Shown here in pieces: positions 1 through 7,865 of a DNA stretch of 20,428 bases. The notes beneath the pieces are model-generated. The model was not told where the DNA came from, ran no database searches, and saw only the letters and a list, made by a program, of their open reading frames with translations. The stretch is from Lachnospiraceae bacterium (lineage in GTDB: Bacteria; Bacillota; Clostridia; Lachnospirales; Lachnospiraceae). The stretch lies in contig JAAVAF010000091.1 in the NCBI GenBank assembly GCA_014804225.1, positions 1 through 20,428 on the forward strand, read 5' to 3'. Numbering within the stretch: the stretch's first letter is position 1; each line of letters begins with the position of its first letter. A program made the position numbers and the translations under genes.

Positions 1-3
1 CTG

Positions 4-52
4 CAAGTTTGTGGTCACACAAACTTGTGAGTGAAAGATTTATCTTTCACTC
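4..52. repeat. Twin-hairpin repeat element, copy A
   Basis: Two adjacent perfect hairpins. The first pairs CAAGTTTGTG (4-13) with CACAAACTTG (18-27). The second pairs GAGTGAAAGA (29-38) with TCTTTCACTC (43-52) around a TTTA loop. The element lies just 3' of the minus-strand M20 peptidase. It has no T-tract on either side, so it does not look like a classical terminator. A copy of the same layout lies at 9691-9742 and a looser relative at 5507-5570. The function is unknown; it could be an RNA-stabilising or REP-like palindromic repeat. Confidence 0.7.
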
Positions 53-98
53 TTCTCTCCCATGTGTCTACCTGTTTCCTGTATACAGTATAAGACAA

Positions 99-1238
99 CT
101 ATCGGGAAAAGTCTTGTAAAATATCTTCATTTTCCGCCAATATACGAATCAAAATCTCCGTCACCGTAACCATCTCATGCACATTCGCATATTCCTTGCA
201 ACTATGCACATTGTTCATGGAGCACGCCATCACAATCCCTTCTATTCCATGCTGGAAAAACACATTATTGTCACTTCCGCCAAAGGTTTTTAAAAACTTC
301 GCCTCCACCCCCGCGCCGGAAGCCGCCTTTTCATATTCTCGAACAACGTCGCTGTCAAAGCTTGTTTCATACGCCTGAATATCAACCGTTTCTTTCCATT
401 CGGCAGACGCGCCCAAATCTTGTGCCGATTTCGTAAATTGCTCCCGATATGTCTTTGCAAGCGCAACTGCCTTTTCGTGATTCAGGCTCCTGATCTCCCC
501 CTGAACCGTACATTGTTCCGAAACAATATTGACGCCGCTTCCCCCGGAAATCATGCCGATATTGGCTGTAGTAACGTCATCGATTCTCCCCTGCGGTAAC
601 TGTGCAATCGCATTTGCCGCTACCGCAATCGCATTTCTTCCCTCTTCCGGACAAAATCCCGCGTGCGCTGCCTTTCCATTGATTGTAACGCAAAAAGAAA
701 GAATTGTCGGTGCTGCGTAAGCGGCATCTCCAATTCTTCCGCTCAGGTCCAAAACGTATGCACTTTTGGATTTTATTCTGCCATAATCAAATGCTTTCGC
801 ACCTTTGCAGTAAAGCTCCTCACTTACAGTAAATAAAAGTTCCGTATCGCGATGCGCTATCTGATTTTCTTTCAGATACTTCATCGCATAATAGATTTCC
901 GTAACACCCGCCAAATCGTCTGCGCCAAGAACTGTTGTTCCATCACTTCTGACCGTTCCGTCCGTCGCAAAAACGGCTTTTTTTCCATATGCGGGCATAA
1001 CCGTATCCAAATGCGCCGCCAATAAAACAGGCGCTTTTTTTCCGTCACCTTTTACATACGCATACAAATTTCCCGTTGTGGAGCCGGTCCGTTTGGCGCT
1101 GTCGTCCTCGCAAAGCGTTATCCCAATCTCCGCAAACAGCTTCTTCACCCGCTGCGCCATCTGTTCCTCATGGAGTGACGGCGAATCGACGCTTACCAAA
1201 TCTGCAAATGTTTTTTTCACGTCCTCATACTTTACCAC
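99..1238 (-). CDS. M20-family metallopeptidase (PepT-like)
   Basis: A 379-aa cytosolic zinc aminopeptidase of the M20 family, related to peptidase T and PepT-like proteins that trim small peptides. Visible motifs are AAHLDTV around residues 74-80 (metal ligand His76 and Asp78), GADD at 105-108 (bridging Asp), SEE at 139-141 (catalytic and metal Glu) and a C-terminal NNVHS with a probable last metal His. A dimerisation domain insert with the typical GKAAHAG motif follows the first catalytic half. The start is GTG, preceded by GGGAG at good spacing. It is the last gene of the run beginning at the MetB-like gene, 37 bp after the GNAT gene, and could release amino acids from peptides. The exact substrate cannot be told from the sequence. 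Confidence 0.9.
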   Translation of the reverse strand: MVKYEDVKKTFADLVSVDSPSLHEEQMAQRVKKLFAEIGITLCEDDSAKRTGSTTGNLYAYVKGDGKKAPVLLAAHLDTVMPAYGKKAVFATDGTVRSDGTTVLGADDLAGVTEIYYAMKYLKENQIAHRDTELLFTVSEELYCKGAKAFDYGRIKSKSAYVLDLSGRIGDAAYAAPTILSFCVTINGKAAHAGFCPEEGRNAIAVAANAIAQLPQGRIDDVTTANIGMISGGSGVNIVSEQCTVQGEIRSLNHEKAVALAKTYREQFTKSAQDLGASAEWKETVDIQAYETSFDSDVVREYEKAASGAGVEAKFLKTFGGSDNNVFFQHGIEGIVMACSMNNVHSCKEYANVHEMVTVTEILIRILAENEDILQDFSR

Positions 1239-1275
1239 TTTTGCGTGCTCCCTTAAATCATATATTCCGGTTCAC

Positions 1276-1791
1276 TCATTCGTGAATATATTTCTCCACC
1301 AAGACACAGGTAAATCCCAGTTTCTTCCGTTTCAATTCCTTCTGTGCCTCATCCTCCGGCTCTAAATCCGTTCTCGGTTTTTCGTAAATGCTTGGACTGA
1401 CCTCCAAATTGGTAACATAGCCAAGTTTATTGTAAAAGCCTGCGGCTCTGTCCTGACTGGTGATTACAATGTGCTTGACACCGCTTTCCATCAGCCATTT
1501 TTCCGCTTCTTCAATCAAAATCCTTCCATAACCGGACTTTTGCTTTTCCCGAATCACACACACGCGCTCAATTTTTCCGACGCTCTCCTTGGGATAAGTA
1601 ATGCGGCATCCTCCCACCGGCTTGTGGTCCTCCACAAGCACAATCGCAAGAAGTTCCTCGGAAACCGCATCGTGGGCAAATTCTGTTTCAATCGGGATAT
1701 TCTGTCCAAAGCAAAAGGCGTCTGTCCGCACATAATCGTACGCTTTATAGAGCCAGTCGGGTGAACCTTCCTTGATCCGATAGATTTCCAT
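1276..1791 (-). CDS. GNAT-family N-acetyltransferase
   Basis: A 171-aa protein with the GNAT fold, using acetyl-CoA to acetylate an amine. The core reads IERVCVIREKQKSGYGRILIEEAEKW in two parts: a beta4 strand with RVCVI, then the pyrophosphate-binding loop K-S-G-Y-G-R in the Q/RxxGxG position. It is followed by IVITSQ and a GFYNKLGY motif typical of beta5/alpha4. The ATG start is preceded by an AGAGGGG ribosome binding site. It sits between the glutathionyl-hydroquinone-reductase-like gene and the peptidase, apparently in one transcription unit. The substrate is unknown. Confidence 0.88.
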   Translation of the reverse strand: MEIYRIKEGSPDWLYKAYDYVRTDAFCFGQNIPIETEFAHDAVSEELLAIVLVEDHKPVGGCRITYPKESVGKIERVCVIREKQKSGYGRILIEEAEKWLMESGVKHIVITSQDRAAGFYNKLGYVTNLEVSPSIYEKPRTDLEPEDEAQKELKRKKLGFTCVLVEKYIHE

Positions 1792-1855
1792 ATGTATCCC
1801 CTCTTATTTGCCTTTTCTATTCGTTTTCATACGCTCAAACTATTCCGCAGCAACT

Positions 1856-3091
1856 TTATAGCATCCCCTTCAGCGGATTAATGGACGCATCTACGGATAA
1901 CACACCATTCTTGGGATCTCTGTCCTCCCAATTCGGACTGTTCCAAATGGACTTTGAAATTTCTCCCGCATAATCCTCGTATGTTTCATTTTCAGGGTGG
2001 CGTAAGAATACTTCATCCGGTGTTTTGCTCAGCTTTCTCCGCGCTCCGTCGTCTGCCCAAAGCGCATCAAAGTCTACCTTTGACAAAATGCGATCATTGT
2101 AGCCTCTAAAAATCCCTTTTCCTGGCTTTTTCGATCCCGCTGCCGCCGCCAACGTCTTTGCGTTACAGTTATTGTGGAATGCCGGAATGGTATTGAGCTC
2201 TCGCAGATATCCCCAAATATTCTTGTAATCCTTAATCGGCTTTTTCACGGGTCCGACATTGTGATAGTAGCTTACATCCCAACGCGCCAGCGTAACATAG
2301 GCTCTCACATCGCTGTCCGTAATGTAATCTCCAAACAGAAAACGGTTCGTTTCCAAGCGTTTCTCAAGTTTGTCGAGCGATTCATAGAAATCCTCATACG
2401 CCTCATCATAAGCCTCCGGCGACTGGCAGAATGCCATGCGGTAATGACCGTTATTCACATGAGGGAACAGCCAGTCATTAAACTCATCGATTTCCTTTCG
2501 GAATTTCTTCGGATACAAATCCGGCGCGTCCTTTGGCTGGAACGGGCGGAACTGAACTTCCAGATAATTTGTCAATCTGTGATAATCATTGTTCACAGCC
2601 CTTTTCTCGATAATGTCAACAAAAGTTGGCGTTGTCGCCCTTCCACGAAAATCAGGATTGGCTCTCTTATAAAATTCACTCAAAAAATATGCTCCCGTCG
2701 TCGCATCCCGATGTCCGGGTTGGTCGCCAAATCCATGTCCGTATTTGTTGGTTTCACCGGAGGACGTTGTCAGCTGATCCTTGATCACATCTTGAAGTCC
2801 CAGCAAATCTCTCACGATAACCGGTCTGTTTGACCAGTTGCAACCGATTGCCCAATAGATGGAATACCTGTTTGCATCTGCCTTCAAATCTCCTTCGTTG
2901 TCGCCGAACGGCTGAATAAATGCATTCGGCTGACGAATAAATGCGCCTCTTTCATCAATTTCACTAATGTTTTCGTTTGGTCTGGGATCAACGCCGACCT
3001 CCCTTGCGTGTTCCTCCGCCTCCTGATCCGTATAACTGTTTAACAGCTCTTCTGCATTCTCTTGTGTTTCTGTAAAGTCACAGCATCCCAT
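1856..3091 (-). CDS. Glutathionyl-hydroquinone reductase-like protein (Xi/omega-class GST)
   Basis: A 411-aa protein resembling the YqjG/ECM4 family, which reduces glutathionyl-hydroquinones through a catalytic Cys in a thioredoxin-like domain. The usual active-site C-P-W-A is here C-N-W-S (IGCNWSNRPVIVRDLLGL, about residues 83-100), so the nucleophilic Cys and the Trp are kept while Pro and Ala are replaced. The C-terminal helical GST domain is clear from LFGDYITDSDVRAYVTLARWD (the part around residues 253-273) and YLRELNTIPAF. It is longer than the roughly 330-aa E. coli enzyme because of N- and C-terminal extensions. The ATG has AGGGAGG upstream. It lies 96 bp after cysK, so it may act on low-molecular-weight thiol conjugates; the thiol used is unknown. 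Confidence 0.82.
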   Translation of the reverse strand: MGCCDFTETQENAEELLNSYTDQEAEEHAREVGVDPRPNENISEIDERGAFIRQPNAFIQPFGDNEGDLKADANRYSIYWAIGCNWSNRPVIVRDLLGLQDVIKDQLTTSSGETNKYGHGFGDQPGHRDATTGAYFLSEFYKRANPDFRGRATTPTFVDIIEKRAVNNDYHRLTNYLEVQFRPFQPKDAPDLYPKKFRKEIDEFNDWLFPHVNNGHYRMAFCQSPEAYDEAYEDFYESLDKLEKRLETNRFLFGDYITDSDVRAYVTLARWDVSYYHNVGPVKKPIKDYKNIWGYLRELNTIPAFHNNCNAKTLAAAAGSKKPGKGIFRGYNDRILSKVDFDALWADDGARRKLSKTPDEVFLRHPENETYEDYAGEISKSIWNSPNWEDRDPKNGVLSVDASINPLKGML

Positions 3092-3187
3092 TTTTAATCC
3101 CTCCCTGTTTTTCCGAAGGAAAAATGCGACTGCCCATCAGGAGCAGAGGGATTTTTCTCCTCAGTTTTTCGTCTTTCCTCTTTCCCG

Positions 3188-4123
3188 TTAATCTGCAAAC
3201 AACGGTGTAGACAAGTATCTGTCGCCTGAATCGGGTAACAGTGCCACAATATTTTTGCCCTTATTTTCTGGTCTTTGTGCAAGAATCGACGCTGCCTTTA
3301 ATGCCGCTCCCGAAGAAATGCCGACCAAAATGCCTTCACTTACCGCAAATGCCTTTCCTTCCGCAAATGCGTCTTCATTTTCAATGGTAATGATTTCGTC
3401 ATATATCGTTGTATTGAGCACTTCAGGAACAAAGCCCGCGCCGATGCCCTGAATTTTGTGAGCACCCGCAGTTCCCTTTGAGAGAACCGGACTGCCTACC
3501 GGCTCCACTGCGACAATCTTTACGTTTGGATTTTTTTCCTTTAAATATTCACCAACGCCTGTGATGGTGCCGCCTGTACCAACCCCCGCTACGAAAATAT
3601 CTACCTTTCCGTCTGTCTGATCCCAGATTTCCGGTCCTGTCGTTGCCTTATGCACTGCCGGATTTGCCGGGTTTACGAACTGTCCTAAAATAACGGCTCC
3701 TTCGATTTCGTTCTTCAGCTCTTCTGCCTTGGCAATTGCACCTTTCATTCCCTTTGCGCCTTCCGTAAGCACCAGCTCTGCTCCATATGCCTTTAAGAGA
3801 TTTCTGCGCTCTACACTCATCGTTTCAGGAAGGGTGAGAATCGCGCGGTATCCCTTTGCCGCTGCAACTGCTGCAAGACCGATTCCTGTGTTTCCGCTTG
3901 TCGGCTCAATAATCGTTGCGCCTTCCTTTAAAATGCCTTTCTTCTCGGCGTCCTCAATCATCGCCAATGCGATACGATCCTTTACGGACCCCGCCGGATT
4001 TAAGTACTCCAACTTTGCAAGGATTACTGCATCTGTAATTCCCGCCTTTTTTGCATATCCGTTTAATTTTAAAATCGGTGTTCCTCCAATTAACTCCAGT
4101 GCACTTTCTTTTATTTTGCTCAT
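3188..4123 (-). CDS. cysK: Cysteine synthase A (O-acetylserine sulfhydrylase)
   Basis: A 311-aa PLP enzyme that makes cysteine from O-acetylserine and sulfide. NPAGSVKDR holds the PLP lysine (K48), TSGNTGIG is the substrate-binding loop, LPETMSVERR is the usual loop after it, and GTGGT binds the PLP phosphate. GQFVNPANPAVH carries the conserved Gln-Phe. The start was set at the ATG at 4123 because AGGAGG precedes it at good spacing; a longer open frame upstream (to 4174) has no such site. A promoter and a putative operator shared with other sulfur genes lie in the 177-bp gap before it. It is one of three cysteine-synthase paralogues in the window and the one most like the canonical enzyme. 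Confidence 0.95.
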   Translation of the reverse strand: MSKIKESALELIGGTPILKLNGYAKKAGITDAVILAKLEYLNPAGSVKDRIALAMIEDAEKKGILKEGATIIEPTSGNTGIGLAAVAAAKGYRAILTLPETMSVERRNLLKAYGAELVLTEGAKGMKGAIAKAEELKNEIEGAVILGQFVNPANPAVHKATTGPEIWDQTDGKVDIFVAGVGTGGTITGVGEYLKEKNPNVKIVAVEPVGSPVLSKGTAGAHKIQGIGAGFVPEVLNTTIYDEIITIENEDAFAEGKAFAVSEGILVGISSGAALKAASILAQRPENKGKNIVALLPDSGDRYLSTPLFAD

Positions 4124-4204
4124 AATTTCTTCCTCCTTCTTTATTCTATAAAAAATTGCGACAACGTAAATCATTTAATGTTTGCTGCCGAGCGAAATCT
4201 TTTT

Positions 4205-4226
4205 TATTTCCTACTTACTCTATATG
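4205..4226 (-). promoter_or_regulatory. Putative sulfur-regulon operator, cysK copy
   Basis: On the minus strand this 22-bp site fits C-M-T-A, nine free bases, R-TAGGAAATA. The same pattern occurs at 6764-6785 and 13226-13247, each time just downstream of the promoter of a sulfur gene. The position downstream of the -10 box suits a repressor site. An Rrf2/CymR-type regulator is a guess only. Confidence 0.55.
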
Positions 4227-4241
4227 TTTTATATGTTTTTG

Positions 4242-4270
4242 ATTGTACTTTAAATTTTACGCTCTGTCAA
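4242..4270 (-). promoter_or_regulatory. Sigma-A promoter of cysK
   Basis: On the minus strand, TTGACA (4270-4265) is followed by a 17-nt spacer and TACAAT (4247-4242), close to consensus. Transcription would start near 4235, directly ahead of the shared operator motif, and give a leader of roughly 110 nt before cysK. Confidence 0.75.
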
Positions 4271-4300
4271 TAGCATTTTACATTTTAATCCAAAAATTTA

Positions 4301-5476
4301 TTATAAGATACTCCGTATCCGGTCAAGTCCCTCTTTCAGAACGCTTCTCGGACAGGCTGCATTAATTCTTTGGAACCCTTTCCCGCTTTCTCCGAAAATT
4401 TTACCGCTGTCCAGCCACAGCTTTGCTTCATAAATAATGCGGCGGTCTAATTCCTCTGACGAAAGCCCCGTTCCGCGAAAGTCGAGCCACACCAGATAAG
4501 TTCCTTCCGAATCAATCATCGTTACGCCTGGGAGATATTCCTCCACATACTGTTTTGCAAATGCAAAATTGTCTTTCACATAAGCGCACATTGCCTGATA
4601 CCACGCTTCGCCTTTTTTGTATGCCGCCTCACAGGCTACCAATCCCATAGTGCCCATTTGGCTTATCCCCGCCGCGTCCAGCTCTCGTCGGAACTTGCGC
4701 CTTAAGGTGCTGTTTGGTATAAAAATATTGGATATCTGCATACCGGCAATGTTAAAGGTTTTGCTTGGAGAGGTGCACGTAATACTGATTTTTTCGTACT
4801 CGCTTTTGATATTTGCAAATACCTCATGCTCTCCCTTCCATATAAAGTCGTGATGAATTTCATCGCTTACCACAATGACATTGTTTTTTACACAAATATC
4901 TCCTAGTGTGATTAGTTCCTCTCTTGTCCATACGCGTCCGACGGGATTGTGCGGGTTACACAGGAAAAACAGTTTGATCTTTTCTTCTTTGATTTTCCGC
5001 TCAAAGTCCTCAAAATCAATGTGATAGCGGTTGTCCTCACCGAGATAAAGCGTATTACTCACAACTCTTCTTCCGTTATCCTCTATCACTTCCGAGAACG
5101 GATAATATACTGGCAACTGTACCAATACACCGTCGCCCTTCTCCGTATATGCTTTAACTGCCATTGCAAGGGCAAAGACAATTCCCGGTGTTTTTACAAG
5201 CCACTTTTCCTGTGGCTCCCAGTTATGATGTTTTTTCATCCAGTCGCGCACGGTTTCAAAATAGGGCGTCTGCACTTCGCTGTATCCAAAAATGCCATGC
5301 TGCACACGCTCGATCAGTGCATCTTCGATGTAAGAGGATACCTTAAAATCCATATCCGCCACCCAAAAAGAAAGCACGTCCTTTGGCATTCCCCGTTTCT
5401 CGGCAAAATCGTATTTCAAACAATCTGTTTTTTTTCTTTCTATTACTTTGTCAAAATCAAGATTTCTCTCTGCCAT
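4301..5476 (-). CDS. MalY/PatB-type aminotransferase, cystathionine beta-lyase
   Basis: A 391-aa fold-type-I PLP enzyme of the MalY/PatB family. These enzymes cleave C-S bonds of cystathionine or cysteine, releasing a thiol or sulfide plus pyruvate and ammonia. Motifs include FWVADMDF (residues 37-44), TPGIV, NPHNPVGR at 174-181, SDEIHHDFIW (PLP-binding Asp205) and SPSKTFNIAG with the PLP lysine K239. The C-terminus holds the substrate-binding Arg in FQRINAACPR. The start at 5476 was chosen because GGAGG lies 9 nt upstream; the ATG at 5503 has no such site. It lies 88 bp downstream of the MetB-like gene, with a hairpin element between. With that gene it forms a transsulfuration step, and it can also supply sulfide to the cysteine synthase. 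Confidence 0.9.
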   Translation of the reverse strand: MAERNLDFDKVIERKKTDCLKYDFAEKRGMPKDVLSFWVADMDFKVSSYIEDALIERVQHGIFGYSEVQTPYFETVRDWMKKHHNWEPQEKWLVKTPGIVFALAMAVKAYTEKGDGVLVQLPVYYPFSEVIEDNGRRVVSNTLYLGEDNRYHIDFEDFERKIKEEKIKLFFLCNPHNPVGRVWTREELITLGDICVKNNVIVVSDEIHHDFIWKGEHEVFANIKSEYEKISITCTSPSKTFNIAGMQISNIFIPNSTLRRKFRRELDAAGISQMGTMGLVACEAAYKKGEAWYQAMCAYVKDNFAFAKQYVEEYLPGVTMIDSEGTYLVWLDFRGTGLSSEELDRRIIYEAKLWLDSGKIFGESGKGFQRINAACPRSVLKEGLDRIRSIL

Positions 5477-5506
5477 GTATCTATACCTCCATGCTGCCAA
5501 CACCCT

Positions 5507-5570
5507 GTAAATTTGGGCGTTAGCACAAATTTACCATGTGAAAAAACTGTCATATATGTTTTTTTCACAT
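5507..5570. repeat. Twin-hairpin element between MetB-like and MalY-like genes
   Basis: Two hairpins. GTAAATTTG (5507-5515) pairs with CAAATTTAC (5526-5534), with an inner GC/GC pair. ATGTGAAAAAA (5536-5546) pairs with TTTTTTCACAT (5560-5570). The second overlaps the stop codon of the MetB-like gene. The pair order and the GCGT(T)AGCACAAA stretch match the element at 9691-9742, but its second loop is longer and differs. It could also act as a weak terminator or processing site in the metB-malY transcript. Confidence 0.55.
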
Positions 5571-6722
5571 TTCCTCCGTTTCTTTCCATACCTTGTCCAG
5601 TTCTGCCAGCAAGTCCTTTACATCTTCGATTCCCACAGACATCCGCAGTGTGCTTTCCGTAATGCCGTTTCGCTCGCGGATTTCTTTGGGAACATCTGCG
5701 TGCGTCTGCGTTGTCGGGTATGTAATCAGCGTTTCCACGCCGCCAAGGCTTTCCGCGTATTTTATCATGCGCACTTTTTCCAAAATGGAGAGTGCAAATT
5801 CTTTGCTTTCCAAACGGAAGGTCAGCATTGCGCCAAAGCCGCGCGCCTGTTTTTTCATAATTTCATGTCCCGGGTGATCGGGTAAGCCGGGATAAATGAC
5901 ATCAGTTACCGCTTTTTGTTTTTTCAGCCAACCGGCAATCTCTATCGCATTTGCCTGTGCTTTTTCCATTCGCAGCGCCAACGTTTTGATACCACGCAAA
6001 ATCAGCCAACTGTCAAGAGGTGCAAGTCCGGCTCCTGTTGTCTTGATGAGAAAGCGGAACCGTTCGGAGATATCCTCTCTGTCTGTGACCAAAAAGCCCG
6101 CCAGTGTGTCGTTATGTCCTCCCAAATATTTCGTTCCGCTGTGAACAACAATGTCTGCTCCTAAGTCCAGAGGATTTTGAAAATACGGCGATAAAAACGT
6201 ATTATCAACGATTAGCAAAATGTTATGTTTTTTGGCGATTTTTGCAAGCGCGGCGATATCTGTTACATTCATCATCGGATTGGTCGGTGTTTCAATATAG
6301 ACTGCTTTTGTGTTCTCTTTGATATAGCTCTCTACATTTTCTCTACAACAGTCAATCGCAGAGAATTGAATACCGTTTTTCTTTGATACATGGTCAAACA
6401 AACGGATGCTGCCACCGTATAAATCGGCGTCTACGATCAGATGATCTCCCGGCGCAAACAACTCCATCATCAGGGATATCGCTGCCATTCCGCTAGAAAG
6501 CGCCACTGCGTCAATTCCGTTTTCCAGTGACGCAACGACTTTTTCCAACTGCTCCCTTGTCGGGTTTTGCAGTCTGCTGTAATCAAAGCCTGTGCTTTTC
6601 CCTACTCCGAGGTGGGCATAAGTTGCTGTCTGGTAAATCGGATAGCTGATCGCACCGTAGTTATTGCTTTGCCCTTCGGTTTCTTCTAAGTGAATGCATT
6701 TCGTTCCAATTTCTCTTGCCAT
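5565..6722 (-). CDS. Cystathionine gamma-synthase/gamma-lyase family enzyme (MetB/MetC type)
   Basis: A 385-aa Cys/Met-metabolism PLP enzyme. FDYSRLQNPTREQLE, SSGMAAI (around residues 76-82), VYIETPTNPMMNVTD, IVDNTF with the PLP-binding Asp173 and HSGTKYLGGHND with the PLP lysine K198 are all intact, as is the C-terminal SLGGVETL and LRMSVGIED. These make it a catalytically competent family member. Whether it makes cystathionine (gamma-synthase), cleaves it (gamma-lyase or beta-lyase) or uses O-acetylhomoserine cannot be decided from motifs. The ATG has GGAGG 8 nt upstream. It is the first gene of its cluster, with a promoter and shared operator upstream. Its neighbour MalY-like gene points to transsulfuration between cysteine and methionine. 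Confidence 0.92.
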   Translation of the reverse strand: MAREIGTKCIHLEETEGQSNNYGAISYPIYQTATYAHLGVGKSTGFDYSRLQNPTREQLEKVVASLENGIDAVALSSGMAAISLMMELFAPGDHLIVDADLYGGSIRLFDHVSKKNGIQFSAIDCCRENVESYIKENTKAVYIETPTNPMMNVTDIAALAKIAKKHNILLIVDNTFLSPYFQNPLDLGADIVVHSGTKYLGGHNDTLAGFLVTDREDISERFRFLIKTTGAGLAPLDSWLILRGIKTLALRMEKAQANAIEIAGWLKKQKAVTDVIYPGLPDHPGHEIMKKQARGFGAMLTFRLESKEFALSILEKVRMIKYAESLGGVETLITYPTTQTHADVPKEIRERNGITESTLRMSVGIEDVKDLLAELDKVWKETEEM

Positions 6723-6763
6723 ATTATGTTCCTCCGCGTGTGTCTTATTTCTATATATTCATA

Positions 6764-6785
6764 TATTTCCTACTGATATAGTATG
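6764..6785 (-). promoter_or_regulatory. Putative sulfur-regulon operator, MetB-like copy
   Basis: A second copy of the minus-strand motif C-M-T-A, nine free bases, R-TAGGAAATA. It lies about 40 bp upstream of the start codon and just downstream of the best -10 candidate. Confidence 0.55.
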
Positions 6786-6793
6786 TTTTATTT

Positions 6794-6822
6794 ATTCTAT
6801 CAGATAATTTATGTTTTGTATA
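6794..6822 (-). promoter_or_regulatory. Candidate promoter of MetB-like gene
   Basis: On the minus strand, TATACA (-35-like, four of six consensus bases) is followed by a 17-nt spacer and TAGAAT (-10). The start would fall at the edge of the operator motif at 6764-6785. The -35 box is weak, so the exact position is uncertain. Confidence 0.45.
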
Positions 6823-6910
6823 GTTCTTTTTTCTTTTTTATGGGAATTAATGAAACACTACTCATTTTTATATAACATATACAAATAGTAACGGACCCGA
6901 TTCGTCCGAT

Positions 6911-6945
6911 AAAAAAAGCGCATAAACTAATTTTCATGCGCTTTT
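6911..6945 (-). terminator. Intrinsic terminator after the DUF3800 gene
   Basis: On the minus strand a 10-bp stem (AAAAGCGCAT at 6945-6936 with ATGCGCTTTT at 6923-6914) closes a 12-nt loop and runs into a T-tract down to 6911. It lies 50 nt past the DUF3800 stop codon and separates that gene from the downstream MetB-like promoter. Confidence 0.85.
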
Positions 6946-6994
6946 ACATGATGAAGCTTTATCTAAATATAATTAACGGCTTCATTTTTCTTCT

Positions 6995-7687
6995 TTATAA
7001 ATGTTTCTTAACAATATTTTTATATATATTTTTCTTAAAATCTCTTGGTGTACCAAAAAATTCCAATTCCGATACGGAAAAATCATTGCGGTCTGCTTTA
7101 TCCTTTAACAACTCCATCGTACATATGAGATCTGCTACTTGGCTCAATTTATAATCAACCGGTTTAATCTTTCGAAACTCTACATTGGTAAATATTGTAT
7201 TAAATACTGACACAAGAATTTTATTCAGCTCCATTTGCCCATTATCATAATATACAATGACTTTATCAAAACCTGATATATAAGAATAATGTAATTTTAA
7301 TTCATCAGCAATCGCTTTTGATAGTTTTCCTTCCATTTTTAGAGAATCTTGTTCCGTATTTCTACATTCAATCTTTCTAATCTTAGGACAAATATAATGA
7401 ATATCCAATTTTCTTGTAAAATGATACAGTGCATTAAACAATGCCTTTCTTTTTTCCCTTATATCATTCCTGTAAAACGATTCGCGACGAATAATTGGTC
7501 CTGTATGTATTGCATGAACCTCATATCCAAGATAGTATATATGTTCATTCAAATTTTTAATATTTGCTTCAATATTATTCTTCTGCTCATGCATTATAAT
7601 CGCGACATAGTAATTTGGTGCATGATAATCATATGTGCCAAAATCTCCTGATTCATCAATAAATATGCTTAAAATCTTTTCTGCCAT
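6995..7687 (-). CDS. DUF3800 domain protein
   Basis: A 230-aa protein of the DUF3800 family, predicted to have an RNase H-like fold; biochemical function is not established. Family marks are the N-terminal FIDESGDFG (residues 8-16), with acidic residues where RNase H-like proteins bind metal, VIVYYDNGQ near the middle, and a late LSQVADLICTMELL. The length is usual. It has no sulfur-related partner and is bounded by its own promoter and terminator, so it behaves like an insertion between two sulfur operons. It is preceded by a structured RNA leader (7709-7780), as known for many DUF3800 genes. Base composition is more AT-rich than the flanking sulfur genes, consistent with horizontal gain. 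Confidence 0.85.
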   Translation of the reverse strand: MAEKILSIFIDESGDFGTYDYHAPNYYVAIIMHEQKNNIEANIKNLNEHIYYLGYEVHAIHTGPIIRRESFYRNDIREKRKALFNALYHFTRKLDIHYICPKIRKIECRNTEQDSLKMEGKLSKAIADELKLHYSYISGFDKVIVYYDNGQMELNKILVSVFNTIFTNVEFRKIKPVDYKLSQVADLICTMELLKDKADRNDFSVSELEFFGTPRDFKKNIYKNIVKKHL

Positions 7688-7708
7688 AAATTCCCCTTAA
7701 ATGAATAA

Positions 7709-7780
7709 CGGCGGGGTAAATCCCCGCCTCTCGGTGGACCTGGGTCTTTCGACCAGCCCAAACCATGACCTTGGTCACGA
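7709..7780 (-). ncRNA. Structured RNA leader of the DUF3800 gene (DUF3800-type RNA motif candidate)
   Basis: Read on the minus strand, GTGACC (7778-7773) can pair with GGTCCAC (7740-7734) with one bulged C. Inside lies CTGGTC-GAAA-GACCCAG, a GNRA-capped hairpin with a bulged C (7756-7740; one base is shared with the outer stem). A second perfect hairpin, GGCGGGG-ATTTA-CCCCGCC (7728-7710), follows. The structure begins about where the promoter would start transcription and ends 22 nt before the ATG. Published comparative work described several RNA motifs upstream of DUF3800 genes; I cannot say which of these it matches. CCCC of the last stem could alternatively pair with the AAGGGG ribosome binding site. 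Confidence 0.65.
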
Positions 7781-7783
7781 TTT

Positions 7784-7812
7784 ATTATATAATAATACTA
7801 TCATATTTATTC
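7784..7812 (-). promoter_or_regulatory. Candidate promoter of the DUF3800 RNA and gene
   Basis: A perfect TATAAT on the minus strand (7789-7784) lies 5 nt ahead of the first paired base of the RNA structure. The -35 position 17 nt upstream (GAATAA) is poor, so only the -10 is convincing. Confidence 0.45.
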
Positions 7813-7865
7813 CTATGTTTCAAGGATTTTCAATTTTAGTAGAAAATTAACGACCTCTTACCCCT

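Noticed and set aside
2174..2833. Plus-strand open frame of 219 codons opposite the glutathionyl-hydroquinone-reductase-like gene
   Set aside because: No ribosome binding site or family match; mirror of a well-supported gene.
3107..3123. TTTTTCC/GGAAAAA hairpin between cysK and the next gene as a terminator
   Set aside because: Only a 3-nt loop and no T-tract after the stem on the minus strand; the next gene follows at once with its ribosome binding site.
3094..3282. Open frame overlapping the end of cysK on the same strand
   Set aside because: No coding character; it is an out-of-frame shadow of cysK.
4124..4174. Longer start for the cysteine synthase
   Set aside because: No ribosome binding site; AGGAGG lies correctly for the ATG at 4123, and family alignment begins there.
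4949..5662. Plus-strand open frame of 237 codons across the MalY-like gene
   Set aside because: Low-complexity hydrophobic translation with no domain, antisense to a clear gene and crossing the hairpin element.
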